Assembly (NCBI RefSeq): GCF_014842995.1
Contig: NZ_JACYXL010000006.1
Location: 184,382 to 248,381 of the forward strand
Direction: 5' to 3'
DNA: 64,000 bases
From: Rhodanobacter sp. 7MK24
Lineage (GTDB): Bacteria; Pseudomonadota; Gammaproteobacteria; Xanthomonadales; Rhodanobacteraceae
Part shown: piece after piece, positions 55,464 to 64,000 of the stretch
How the letters are laid out: each line of letters begins with the position of its first letter
Position numbering within the stretch: position 1 is the stretch's first letter
Position numbers and translations under genes: made by a program
The notes under the pieces: model-generated
What the model was told of the DNA's origin: nothing
What the model saw: the letters and a program-made list of their open reading frames with translations, nothing else
The model's database searches: none

Positions 55464-56282
55464 ATGAGCAACCTCTCCGGCAAAACCCTGTTCATCACCG
55501 GCGCCTCGCGTGGCATCGGCTTGGCGATTGCGCTGCGCGCCGCGCGTGACGGAGCCAATGTCGTGATCGCCGCAAAGAGCGGCGTGCCGAATCCCAAGTT
55601 GCCCGGCACCATCCACACCGCGGCGGCAGCGATCGAAGAAGCAGGCGGTCAGGCGCTGGCGATCAGGTGCGACATTCGCGAGGAGGCCGAGGTGCACGCC
55701 GCGGCGGCCCAGGCGGCCGATCGTTTCGGTGGCATCGACATCGTGGTGAACAACGCCAGCGCGATCTGGCTGGCTGGCGTGGAAGGCACGCCGATGAAAC
55801 GCTTCGATCTGATGCACCAGGTCAACACGCGCGGTACCTTCCTGGTCACGCAGGCCTGCCTGCCGTACCTGAAGAAGGCGATCAATCCGCATGTGCTGAT
55901 GCTGGCGCCGCCGCCTACGCTCGACCAGAAATGGTTCGCTCCGCACACTGCTTACACGATTGCCAAGATGGGGATGAGCCTGTGCGTACTGGGCATGAGT
56001 GCGGAACTGGCGCCGCGGGGCATCGCGGTGAACGCCTTGTGGCCGCGCACGGTGATCGCCACCGCCGCCATTGCGATGATCGAAGGCGTGAAGCCCGAGC
56101 ATTGCCGTACGCCGGAGATCGTGGCCGATGCGGCACATGCCATCCTCACCCGTCCCGCACGCGGATACACGGGCCGGTTCGCCATCGACGAAGACGTGCT
56201 GCGTGAAACTGGCCTGAGCGATTTCGACCGTTACGCAGTGCGGCCGGGGCAGCCGTTGTTGCCCGATCTTTTCCTGGGTTGA
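55464..56282 (+). CDS. HSDL2-like short-chain dehydrogenase/reductase
   Basis: 272 residues. Cofactor motif TGASRGIG (11-18), NNAS, and the active site Tyr-x3-Lys in YTIAKMG. The stretch AAKSGVPNPKLPGTIHTAA after the second strand is typical of the HSDL2-type branch, whose members act on lipid-like carbonyls; the substrate here is unknown. The start MSNLSGKT is standard. Divergent from the ABC operon; the next gene begins fifteen bases after the stop. Confidence 0.92.
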   Translation: MSNLSGKTLFITGASRGIGLAIALRAARDGANVVIAAKSGVPNPKLPGTIHTAAAAIEEAGGQALAIRCDIREEAEVHAAAAQAADRFGGIDIVVNNASAIWLAGVEGTPMKRFDLMHQVNTRGTFLVTQACLPYLKKAINPHVLMLAPPPTLDQKWFAPHTAYTIAKMGMSLCVLGMSAELAPRGIAVNALWPRTVIATAAIAMIEGVKPEHCRTPEIVADAAHAILTRPARGYTGRFAIDEDVLRETGLSDFDRYAVRPGQPLLPDLFLG

Positions 56283-56297
56283 GTTCACGCACCAGAC

Positions 56298-56900
56298 ATG
56301 GCTGGCCGGTTCTCCAGCGCCGATTTGCCGTTGTTCCCGCTATCCACCGTGCTGTATCCGGGCGGGCGGCTGGAACTGCGCGTCTTCGAGCCGCGCTATC
56401 TGGACCTGGTGCGTGAATGCTCGCGCGATGGCAGCGGTTTCGGCGTCTGCCTGATCCTCGCCGGACGCGAGACGGGCGAACCGGCCTTGCCGGCAGCCGT
56501 GGGCACGCTGGCGCATATCGTGGATTTCCACTACGGCGCCGATGGCCTGCTCGGCATCGTGGCCGAGGGCGGCCGGCGCTTCCGGGTGAGGGGCACGCGG
56601 ATACGTTCGGACGGCCAGTTGCGCGGCGAAGTGGAGTGGTGGCCGGAGGAGGCGCCCGCATCGGTGCCGGTAGAGCTCGCGTTACTGCAGACGATTGCCG
56701 AACGCCTGGTCGAAGCGATGGCTCCGCAATGGCGAAGTGCGCCGCGCACCTGCTACGACGACGCGCGCTGGCTGGGTTTCCGGCTGGCCGAACTGTTGCC
56801 GCTGGGCGGTGACGAACGTCAACGCCTGCTGGAAATGACCGATCCGTTGCAACGCCTGGCCGAATTGCGCGACATCCTGCCGCGATTCCAGAAGGCCTGA
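56298..56900 (+). CDS. Lon substrate-binding (LAN/PUA-like) domain protein
   Basis: 200 residues consisting of the N-terminal domain of Lon protease only: LPLFPLSTVLYPGGRLELRV, FEPRYLDLV, FGVCLI and IVAEGGRRFRV. ATPase and peptidase domains are absent by nature in this stand-alone family. It may bind unfolded protein or a ligand; function is not established. Likely co-transcribed with the reductase gene. Confidence 0.92.
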   Translation: MAGRFSSADLPLFPLSTVLYPGGRLELRVFEPRYLDLVRECSRDGSGFGVCLILAGRETGEPALPAAVGTLAHIVDFHYGADGLLGIVAEGGRRFRVRGTRIRSDGQLRGEVEWWPEEAPASVPVELALLQTIAERLVEAMAPQWRSAPRTCYDDARWLGFRLAELLPLGGDERQRLLEMTDPLQRLAELRDILPRFQKA

Positions 56901-57118
56901 ATCCGCCCGGTAACGTTGGGGAAAGCCGTCTTCTGGCAGCACTCATCAAGCAAGCCCCGTGCCTGACGCCGGAAGCGTCGCTTCGTGGCCGTTGTTACGC
57001 CACTGACTTCATCGCGGGTCTACAATTCGCGCCGAATGACAATCAGGCATGGAGCCGCCACACGCGTGTCGCCAGGGGGAGGCGGCACGTGGCGATCGGA
57101 ATCCGGGGAGTGGGGACA

Positions 57119-58462
<1,344 letters not shown>

Positions 58463-58660
58463 CGCGGCGCGGACAGGCACGCGCGCGTGACGCGATGGCG
58501 TCCGGTCGTGGCTTTGCGTCGGGTTCGACTTCTGATTCGGCGACCGCGCGTGGATAATGGCGGCCTGACGCGCATTACCAGGCCGCCCCTGCGATCGCGG
58601 GCGTTTTGCGACGCTCCGGATGAGCATGGGCACATGGCCAGGCGCAATCCGGAGTGCCCC

Positions 58661-59893
58661 ATGCAGCAACATGATTCGTCCCCATCCCTGATCGACCTCG
58701 GCAAGCGTTACTGGCTGCCGGTGTACAAGCCGCGCGACGTGGTGCTCGACCACGGCAAAGGGGCGCGGGTGTGGGATACCGAAGGGCGCGATTTCGTCGA
58801 TTTCGGCGCCGGTATTGCGGTGAACGCGCTGGGCCATGGCGATCCCGACCTGCTTGCCGCGCTCACCGCGCAGGCCGGCAAGCTCTGGCATGCCAGCAAC
58901 GTGTTCTGGACCGAGCCGCCGCTGCGCCTTGCGGAGGAACTGGTGCAGGCGAGCGGCTTCGCCGAGCGCGTGTTCCTGTGCAATTCCGGCGCCGAGGCGA
59001 ACGAGGCGTCGATCAAGCTGGTGCGCAAATGGGCGGCAGCGCAGGGGCGCGCACCGGAGCGGCGCGTGATCGTCACCTTCAAGGGCTCGTTCCACGGCCG
59101 CACGCTTGCTACGGTCACTGCCACCGCGCAGCCGAAATACCAGGAAGGCTACGAGCCGCTGCCGGCCGGCTTCCGCTACCTCGATTTCAATGACGTTGTT
59201 GCATTGAAGGCCGCCTTTGTTGCCGGTGACGTGGCTGCGGTGATGTTGGAGCCGGTGCAGGGCGAGGGTGGCGTGGTGCCGGCCGCGCCGGGCTTCCTCA
59301 AGTGCGTGCGCGAGCTGTGCGATGAGCATGGCGCGCTGCTGGTGCTGGACGAGATCCAGTGCGGCATGGGGCGCACTGGCGCGCTGTTCGCGCACGCGCA
59401 CGACCATGTGCAGCCGGATATCGTGACCCTGGCAAAGGCGCTGGGTTGCGGCTTCCCGATCGGCGCGATGCTGGCGGGCGCGAAGGTGGCTGAAGTGATG
59501 CAGTACGGTGCGCACGGCACCACCTTCGGCGGCAACCCGATGGCGGCCGCTGTGGCTCGCGTGGCGTTGCGCAAGCTGGGATCAGCGGACGTGCTGGCCA
59601 ACGTGGCGCGGCAGGCGGATGCGCTGCGGGCCGGGTTGGAGAACATCAACCGCGAGCTGCACTTGTTCGACGAAGTACGCGGTCGCGGCCTGATGATCGG
59701 AGCGGTGCTGGCGGGGGCGCACAAGGGCAAGGCCGGCGTGATCCTGGATCACGCGGCCGCCTACGGCCTGCTGGTGCTTCAGGCGGGTCCGGACGTGCTG
59801 CGCTTCGTGCCGCCGCTGACGATCAATGACGAAGAAATGGCGGAAGGCCTTAGGCGGTTGCATGCCGCGCTCGCCGCGTTCGCGGCAGCATGA
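58661..59893 (+). CDS. argD: Acetylornithine/succinyldiaminopimelate aminotransferase
   Basis: 410 residues, class III PLP aminotransferase. The Schiff-base lysine is Lys259 (TLAKALGCG), with CNSGAEANEASIK and DEIQCGMGRTG around the cofactor site. It makes N-acetylornithine in arginine synthesis and, in many bacteria, also serves lysine synthesis; AstC-type catabolic use cannot be excluded. CGGAG precedes the ATG. Confidence 0.93.
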   Translation: MQQHDSSPSLIDLGKRYWLPVYKPRDVVLDHGKGARVWDTEGRDFVDFGAGIAVNALGHGDPDLLAALTAQAGKLWHASNVFWTEPPLRLAEELVQASGFAERVFLCNSGAEANEASIKLVRKWAAAQGRAPERRVIVTFKGSFHGRTLATVTATAQPKYQEGYEPLPAGFRYLDFNDVVALKAAFVAGDVAAVMLEPVQGEGGVVPAAPGFLKCVRELCDEHGALLVLDEIQCGMGRTGALFAHAHDHVQPDIVTLAKALGCGFPIGAMLAGAKVAEVMQYGAHGTTFGGNPMAAAVARVALRKLGSADVLANVARQADALRAGLENINRELHLFDEVRGRGLMIGAVLAGAHKGKAGVILDHAAAYGLLVLQAGPDVLRFVPPLTINDEEMAEGLRRLHAALAAFAAA

Positions 59894-60250
59894 GCAGGAT
59901 GCCTTTTCCGCTCTGAGGGATGGCGGCAGACAAATGGCGGCCAGTATCGTTGCTGAAAACGGCGACATCCTGGCCTTCATGGATCTGCGCCAAGCCAAGC
60001 TAAGACGTGCAGTGCCGGGGCAGGTGCTGGTGTTGCCGCGTCGCCATGTACCTGATCTCTACACGTTGACTGCGGAAGATATGGCGGCAGCGTTGCGCAG
60101 GGCGCAGCGTGTGGCGCGGGCGTTGCGGGAAGAGTTCGAGCTGGTGGGCCTCAATCTGTGGCAATCCAGCGGGTGTACGGAGGTCCAGTAGGTGTTCATC
60201 CGACTGCCCGTACAACCACGCCGCACACCTGATGGCTTGCTTCGGCTCAA
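59892..60250 (+). pseudogene. Decayed HIT-family protein gene
   Basis: An open frame from 59934 reads VAENGDILAFMDLRQAK, VLVLPRRHVPDLYTLTAEDM and GLNLWQSSG, a clear HIT-family body. The N-terminal zinc-type CxFC end survives only as GCLFR in another frame. A TAG at 60189-60191 interrupts the usual GQEVFH position, and the in-frame continuation VFIRLPVQPRR has lost the catalytic His triad. Frameshift, nonsense and loss of the active site together mark it as dead. Confidence 0.8.
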
Positions 60251-60387
60251 TTCCGGAGATGTGCGAAGCCGGCGCTGGTGGAAGTGCTTGGCGTATGGGC
60301 ACAGGCCTTGCGGTAAGGCATCCGCGGTTTAGCGGATGTCGATTGGTATGATCGAGACCTCCCTCCGGCGACAATCGGCCGAAAATC

Positions 60388-60807
60388 ATGAAATACCTGC
60401 ACACCATGGTGCGCGTGCGCGACCTCGACGCTTCGCTGCGTTTCTATTGCGAAGGACTTGGCCTCAAGGAGGCTCACCGCAAGGATGTGCCCGAGGGCAA
60501 GTACACCCTGGTGTTCCTCGCCGCACCGGACAGCCCCGAGGCCGAGATCGAGCTCACCTACAACTGGGGTTCCACCGAGGACTACGGCAGCGCGCGCAAC
60601 TTCGGCCACCTGGCCTTCCGCGTGGAAGACATCTACGCTACCTGTGAACGCCTGCAGGCGATGGGGTGCATCATCCATCGCCCGCCGCGCGACGGCCACA
60701 TGGCTTTCGTGCGTTCGCCCGATCTGATTTCCATCGAACTGTTGCAGGATGGCCATCTGCCGCCGCAGGAGCCTTGGGCGTCGATGCCCAACACCGGCAG
60801 TTGGTGA
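60388..60807 (+). CDS. gloA: Lactoylglutathione lyase (glyoxalase I)
   Basis: 139 residues of the VOC superfamily. All four metal ligands are present: His5, Glu55 (AEIELTYN), His74 (FGHLAF) and Glu117 (SIELLQ). It converts the methylglyoxal-glutathione hemithioacetal to S-lactoylglutathione. The length matches the short Ni-type bacterial enzymes. Convergent with hemL. Confidence 0.96.
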   Translation: MKYLHTMVRVRDLDASLRFYCEGLGLKEAHRKDVPEGKYTLVFLAAPDSPEAEIELTYNWGSTEDYGSARNFGHLAFRVEDIYATCERLQAMGCIIHRPPRDGHMAFVRSPDLISIELLQDGHLPPQEPWASMPNTGSW

Positions 60808-60844
60808 GGTCTGGCGCGCCGCTTGTGCGTGGGCGGTGCCCGCT

Positions 60845-62128
60845 TCAGCCTTTCGCCTCGGCCAGCGCCTCGCGCGCGGCCTGCAAGGTGTCGGCGATGT
60901 CCTGGTCCGAATGCGCGCTGGAGAGGAAGCCCGCTTCGAATGCGCTGGGCGCGAGGTATATGCCGCGCTTCAGCACGCCATGGAAGAAACGGTTGAACAG
61001 CGCGGTGTCGGCCGTGGTGGCCTGCGCGTAGCTGCTCACCTGCGCAGCGCTGAAGAACAGACCGAACATGCCGCCCACGCGGTTGGTGCTGAATGGCACG
61101 CCCGCTTCGTCGGCCACCGACTGGAAGCCATCACACAGCAGGCGTGTCCGTGCAGCGAGCGTGTCATAGAAGCCGGCCGCCTGGATCAGCTCCAGCATCG
61201 CCAGGCCCGCCGCCATCGCCACCGGATTGCCGCTTAGCGTGCCGGCCTGGTAGATCGGACCGCTGGGCGCGATTTGTTCCATCAGGTCGTGGCGACCGCC
61301 ATAGGCGCCCACCGGCATGCCGCCGCCGATGATCTTGCCGAAGGTAGTGAGGTCGGGCGTCACGCCATACAGCGCCTGCGCGCCGCCCAGCGCCACGCGG
61401 AAGCCGGTCATCACTTCGTCGAATATCAGCAGCGCGCCGTGCCGCGTGCACAGTTCGCGCAGGCCCTGCAGGTAGCCGTCCACCGGCGGGATGCAGTTCA
61501 TGTTGCCGGCGACGGGCTCGATGATGAGGCCGGCGATGTCGTCGCCCTGTTCGGCGAACAGGGCCTGCGCCGCGGCCAGGTCGTTGTACGGCAGGGTGAG
61601 CGTGAGGTCGGCGCTGGCCTTGGGTACGCCGGGCGAGTTGGGCACGCCGAAGGTGAGCGCGCCGGAGCCGGCCTTCACCAGGAAGCTGTCGCCGTGGCCG
61701 TGGTAGCAGCCTTCGAACTTCACGATCTTCGCGCGGCCGGTGGCGCCGCGGGCGAGACGGATCGCCGACATGGTGGCCTCGGTGCCGGAGTTCACCATGC
61801 GCACCATTTCCACCGACGGAACCAGCTTCGTGATGGTCTCGGCCATGGTCACTTCGGCCGGGCAGGGCGTGCCGAAGGAGAGACCGTCCTTCACCGCGCG
61901 CTCCACTGCTTCGCGTACCGCAGGATGGTTGTGACCCACGACCATCGGGCCCCATGAGCCCACATAATCGATATAGCGCGTGCCCTCCACGTCCCACAGG
62001 TACGCGCCATCGGCGCGCGCGGTGAAGAACGGTTCGCCGCCCACGGACTTGAATGCGCGCACCGGCGAGTTCACGCCGCCGGGAAGGCGTTGCAGGGCGC
62101 GCTGGAACAATTCGTGGTTGGTGCTCAT
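60845..62128 (-). CDS. hemL: Glutamate-1-semialdehyde 2,1-aminomutase
   Basis: 427 residues. PLP lysine Lys265 in [18 protein letters not shown], at the same number as in E. coli. [17 protein letters not shown] and EPVAGNMNC complete the signature. It makes 5-aminolevulinate for haem by the C5 pathway. It follows thiE by fourteen bases and is co-transcribed. Confidence 0.97.
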   Translation of the reverse strand: MSTNHELFQRALQRLPGGVNSPVRAFKSVGGEPFFTARADGAYLWDVEGTRYIDYVGSWGPMVVGHNHPAVREAVERAVKDGLSFGTPCPAEVTMAETITKLVPSVEMVRMVNSGTEATMSAIRLARGATGRAKIVKFEGCYHGHGDSFLVKAGSGALTFGVPNSPGVPKASADLTLTLPYNDLAAAQALFAEQGDDIAGLIIEPVAGNMNCIPPVDGYLQGLRELCTRHGALLIFDEVMTGFRVALGGAQALYGVTPDLTTFGKIIGGGMPVGAYGGRHDLMEQIAPSGPIYQAGTLSGNPVAMAAGLAMLELIQAAGFYDTLAARTRLLCDGFQSVADEAGVPFSTNRVGGMFGLFFSAAQVSSYAQATTADTALFNRFFHGVLKRGIYLAPSAFEAGFLSSAHSDQDIADTLQAAREALAEAKG

Positions 62129-62142
62129 CGGGGAGTTCTCGA

Positions 62143-62769
62143 TCAATCGGGTGGATAGAGGTGGGCGAAGCGCTGCGCGGCAGCGCACACGTCGGGCATG
62201 GCGAAAACCGCCGAAATCACGGCGAGGAAATCCGCGCCCGCGTCGACCAGCGAAGACGCATTGTCCGGCGTGATGCCGCCAATCGCCACCCGCGGCACGC
62301 CCAGCGTGGCGCTCTGCCGCAGCAGCGCTGGCGATGCGCGCACCGCATGGGGCTTGGTGGGCGAGGGAAAGAATGCGCCGAAAGCCACGTAATCGGCGCC
62401 GGCCGCAGCGGCGGCACGGGCGAGCTCGAACGAGTCGTAGCACGACACGCCGATGATCGAATGGTCGCCAAGCACGGCACGCGCAGCCGCAACATCGCCG
62501 TCGTCACGACCAAGGTGCACACCGGCGGCGCCTGTCGCAGCGGCGAGCACGACGTCATCATTGATGATGAGCGGTACTGCATGCACGTCGCACAGCTGCT
62601 TGAGCGCGACGGCTTCGGCATGGCGCCGTGTGGTATCCGTGGTCTTGTCACGGTATTGCAGCACGCGTGCACCACCGGCCAGTGCCTGTGACGCTACATC
62701 GAGCAGGTCGGTGCGGGGCCCGTCGGTGATTGCATACAGGCCATGGTTCGGGAATCGGGTTGTAATCAT
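62143..62769 (-). CDS. thiE: Thiamine-phosphate synthase
   Basis: 208 residues, a TIM barrel that joins HMP-PP and thiazole phosphate. Motifs: [36 protein letters not shown] and [10 protein letters not shown]. The start MITTRFPN is taken; sixteen upstream codons have no family match. No TPP riboswitch is seen before it, unlike thiC. First gene of the thiE-hemL operon, divergent from rubredoxin. Confidence 0.95.
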   Translation of the reverse strand: MITTRFPNHGLYAITDGPRTDLLDVASQALAGGARVLQYRDKTTDTTRRHAEAVALKQLCDVHAVPLIINDDVVLAAATGAAGVHLGRDDGDVAAARAVLGDHSIIGVSCYDSFELARAAAAAGADYVAFGAFFPSPTKPHAVRASPALLRQSATLGVPRVAIGGITPDNASSLVDAGADFLAVISAVFAMPDVCAAAQRFAHLYPPD

Positions 62770-62836
62770 TGCGCAGCTTCCGCAACGGCAGGCGAGTTGC
62801 GAGAATGCACCATTCACCCTCGAACAAAGAAGCCCG

Positions 62837-63037
62837 ATGATGAGCGACAGTGCAAGCCAGGTTCCCGGTCAACGCAAGTGGATGTGTGTGGTTTGCGGCT
62901 ACATCTACGATGAGGTGCTGGGCGTGCCGGAAGAAGGCATCGAACCCGGCACGCGCTGGGAAGACGTGCCCGAGACCTGGACTTGCCCGGATTGCGGCGC
63001 CACCAAGAGCGACTTCGAGATGATCGAGGTCGACTGA
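62837..63037 (+). CDS. Rubredoxin
   Basis: 66 residues. Iron ligands Cys17, Cys20 (CVVCGYIYD) and Cys50, Cys53 ([11 protein letters not shown]). It carries single electrons, for example to alkane hydroxylases or in oxidative stress defence. Two adjacent ATG codons are possible starts. A terminator-like hairpin follows. Confidence 0.96.
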   Translation: MMSDSASQVPGQRKWMCVVCGYIYDEVLGVPEEGIEPGTRWEDVPETWTCPDCGATKSDFEMIEVD

Positions 63038-63120
63038 TCGCCGATTCCCGTCAGCAGGCGGCCCGATTTCGCCATCTTCCCGCCTGCGAACGGGCCCGCC
63101 GATCCGCTGAGATGCTTCCA

Positions 63121-63141
63121 CGCGCATGCCATGCGCGTTTT
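63121..63141 (+). terminator. Terminator-like hairpin after rubredoxin
   Basis: CGCGCAT, loop GCC, ATGCGCG, then TTTT. An outer pair GCTTCC / GGAAGC encloses it. It lies sixteen bases before a small open frame. Confidence 0.7.
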
Positions 63142-63156
63142 GCCGGAAGCACCATC

Positions 63157-63348
63157 ATGCAGCAGTTCATTCCGTTTGAAGACGAGTGGGACATGCTCGA
63201 CGCACTTCGTATGGATGCCTTGACCCCTTATCGCGTCGGTCTTGTCGTCGTTCAGTCCACTGGGCCCACGTCGCCTCTGATCGCCAGCATGTCGCCATCG
63301 CGCACGCCTAGCCGTTTGACCGTACCTGCCGATAGCTCCAGCACGTAA
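63157..63348 (+). CDS. Small open frame, possibly a conserved Xanthomonadales protein
   Basis: 63 codons beginning MQQFIPFEDEWDMLDALRMD; GGAAG stands about ten bases upstream. The first 33 residues look like a real protein (acidic, aromatic, balanced composition). From about residue 34 the frame overlaps the antisense end of the DUF192 gene and looks less natural. It follows a terminator and has no promoter of its own that I can see, so expression would need read-through. Confidence 0.35.
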   Translation: MQQFIPFEDEWDMLDALRMDALTPYRVGLVVVQSTGPTSPLIASMSPSRTPSRLTVPADSSST

Positions 63349-63707
63349 CGCGCTGGCCCCGTGCTGGGATAGATCGGGCAAGGATCGACCTTGCACGGCG
63401 GCACGTCCAATTGCGCAGACACGAGTTTGCGCTCGGCATCGAAGTACAGGATGTCGAGCGGGATCAGCGTGTTCTTCATCCAGAATCCGCGTGGTGCCGT
63501 GTCGGGAAACACGAACAGCATGCCGTGATTCGCAGCCAGCGCCGTGCGCATCATCAAGCCATGCTCGCGAGCCGCTTCATCAGTAGCCAGTTCGGCTGTG
63601 AATTGCTGCCCGTGCAGGGTTACGGCGACAGGGCCTGTTTCATGCGATGCCACGCAGGCGCTGCAGGCCAGTGCGAGCAGAGATGCAACGGTCAGCGGCT
63701 TCAGCAT
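63252..63707 (-). CDS. DUF192 protein with lipoprotein-like or Sec signal
   Basis: 151 residues: an N-terminal signal with LLALACSAC (possible lipobox) and a single DUF192 domain: FTAELATDEAAREHGLMMR, GMLFVFPDTAPRGFWMKNTL, IPLDILYFDA. The domain is a small beta-barrel of unknown function found in secreted proteins of many bacteria. It overlaps the end of a small rightward frame. Confidence 0.92.
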   Translation of the reverse strand: MLKPLTVASLLALACSACVASHETGPVAVTLHGQQFTAELATDEAAREHGLMMRTALAANHGMLFVFPDTAPRGFWMKNTLIPLDILYFDAERKLVSAQLDVPPCKVDPCPIYPSTGPARYVLELSAGTVKRLGVRDGDMLAIRGDVGPVD

Positions 63708-63773
63708 GATGTGCGTGTTTGCTTAGATGACGTGTCTGCGAAGTGTATGTCGATGAAGCAGCGCATCTGCCTA

Positions 63774-63821
63774 AGAATTTTTTCGCAACCCCTTCACAGC
63801 CGTGCAGCGCGGCGCTATGAT
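63774..63821 (+). promoter_or_regulatory. Strong promoter P1, probably of an rRNA operon
   Basis: TTCACA (63793-63798), 17 bases, TATGAT (63816-63821). An A/T-rich stretch AAGAATTTTTTC just upstream (from 63774) resembles an UP element. No protein start follows. Confidence 0.6.
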
Positions 63822-63898
63822 TCTCGCCCCTTCGACGAACTGCCTTGCTTCGAAGGGTTCGCCCCACCACCCGCGCTGAAGAGACTTCGACGAAGGTG

Positions 63899-63926
63899 TT
63901 GACGGACCGAAAAGACGATGTATAGT
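63899..63926 (+). promoter_or_regulatory. Strong promoter P2 with GC-rich discriminator
   Basis: TTGACG (63899-63904), 16 bases, TATAGT (63921-63926), then AGGCGGC, a GC-rich discriminator of the type seen in stringently controlled stable-RNA promoters. Confidence 0.7.
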
Positions 63927-63939
63927 AGGCGGCTCACCG

Positions 63940-63989
63940 GGACGAAATGTCCTGTAGCGGAAAGCTCCGCGGTGACAAGATCTTTGACA
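63940..63989 (+). promoter_or_regulatory. rRNA leader: two small hairpins and a boxA-like antitermination site
   Basis: GGAC-GAAAT-GTCC (63940-63952) and GCGGA-AAGC-TCCGC (63957-63970) are followed by GATCTTTGACA (63979-63989), close to the rrn boxA consensus TGCTCTTTAACA. The GTGTGCACAGG after it also matches the usual start of a 16S precursor leader. The 16S gene itself would begin beyond the window. Confidence 0.65.
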
Positions 63990-64000
63990 GTGTGCACAGG

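Noticed and set aside
63828..63857. 8-bp inverted repeat CCCTTCGA / TCGAAGGG between P1 and P2, considered as a terminator or Fis site
   Set aside because: The loop is 14 bases and there is no T-run; it is too weak for a separate call, so only the promoters and leader are annotated.

Overview
The window reads as chromosomal DNA of a GC-rich gammaproteobacterium of the Xanthomonadales, most likely Rhodanobacteraceae (Rhodanobacter, Dyella or Luteibacter type). This rests on gene families and gene order: a waaA / tolC / pcm / TetR / TPP riboswitch-thiC block, a PPi-type phosphofructokinase beside adk and mpl, thiE-hemL next to rubredoxin, Oar-like TonB receptors, and a VpsR-like regulator. It is an inference; no 16S sequence is present, although an rRNA promoter and leader appear to begin in the last 250 bases. 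No transposase, integrase, CRISPR array or tRNA gene was recognised.

Layout. 1-5.8 kb: 3' end of groL, an LtaS/OpgB-type phosphoglycerol transferase, glnE. 5.9-9.7 kb: a propeller-sensor diguanylate cyclase, a diverged second copy of the glnE 3' end, and an AT-richer DUF3592-like gene; this is the clearest sign of past rearrangement. 9.8-19.4 kb: envelope biogenesis (ELM1-like protein, YceI, glycosyltransferases, O-antigen ligase, polysaccharide deacetylase, LpxL-like acyltransferase, waaA). 19.4-24.6 kb: tolC, pcm, a TetR regulator with palindromic sites, and thiC under a TPP riboswitch followed by a terminator-like hairpin. 24.6-30.2 kb: ferritin-like protein, an alcohol dehydrogenase / aldo-keto reductase / MFS operon divergent from its LysR regulator, and ppa.

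30.7-41.5 kb is the accessory part: a MocR regulator, a TPR-sulfotransferase, a thioredoxin-fold protein, a large TonB-dependent receptor and a CI-like regulator all face left. Beyond them lie a palindrome, a mini-ORF and RNA-like hairpins ahead of a small membrane protein, then a prolyl-4-hydroxylase-like enzyme divergent from a proline-rich TonB-domain lipoprotein. 41.6-53.0 kb: a secreted S9 peptidase, a K+-independent H+-pumping pyrophosphatase, a PEP mutase-family enzyme, PPi-dependent phosphofructokinase, adk, mpl and two unknown secreted proteins. With the soluble pyrophosphatase this gives the cell a visible pyrophosphate-handling theme.

53.0-63.7 kb: an ABC exporter pair, an HSDL2-like reductase, a Lon-N domain protein, a VpsR-like sigma-54 activator, argD, a decayed HIT-family gene, gloA, hemL-thiE, rubredoxin, a small ORF and a DUF192 protein. 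The window ends with tandem promoters, two small hairpins and a boxA-like element typical of an rRNA operon leader.
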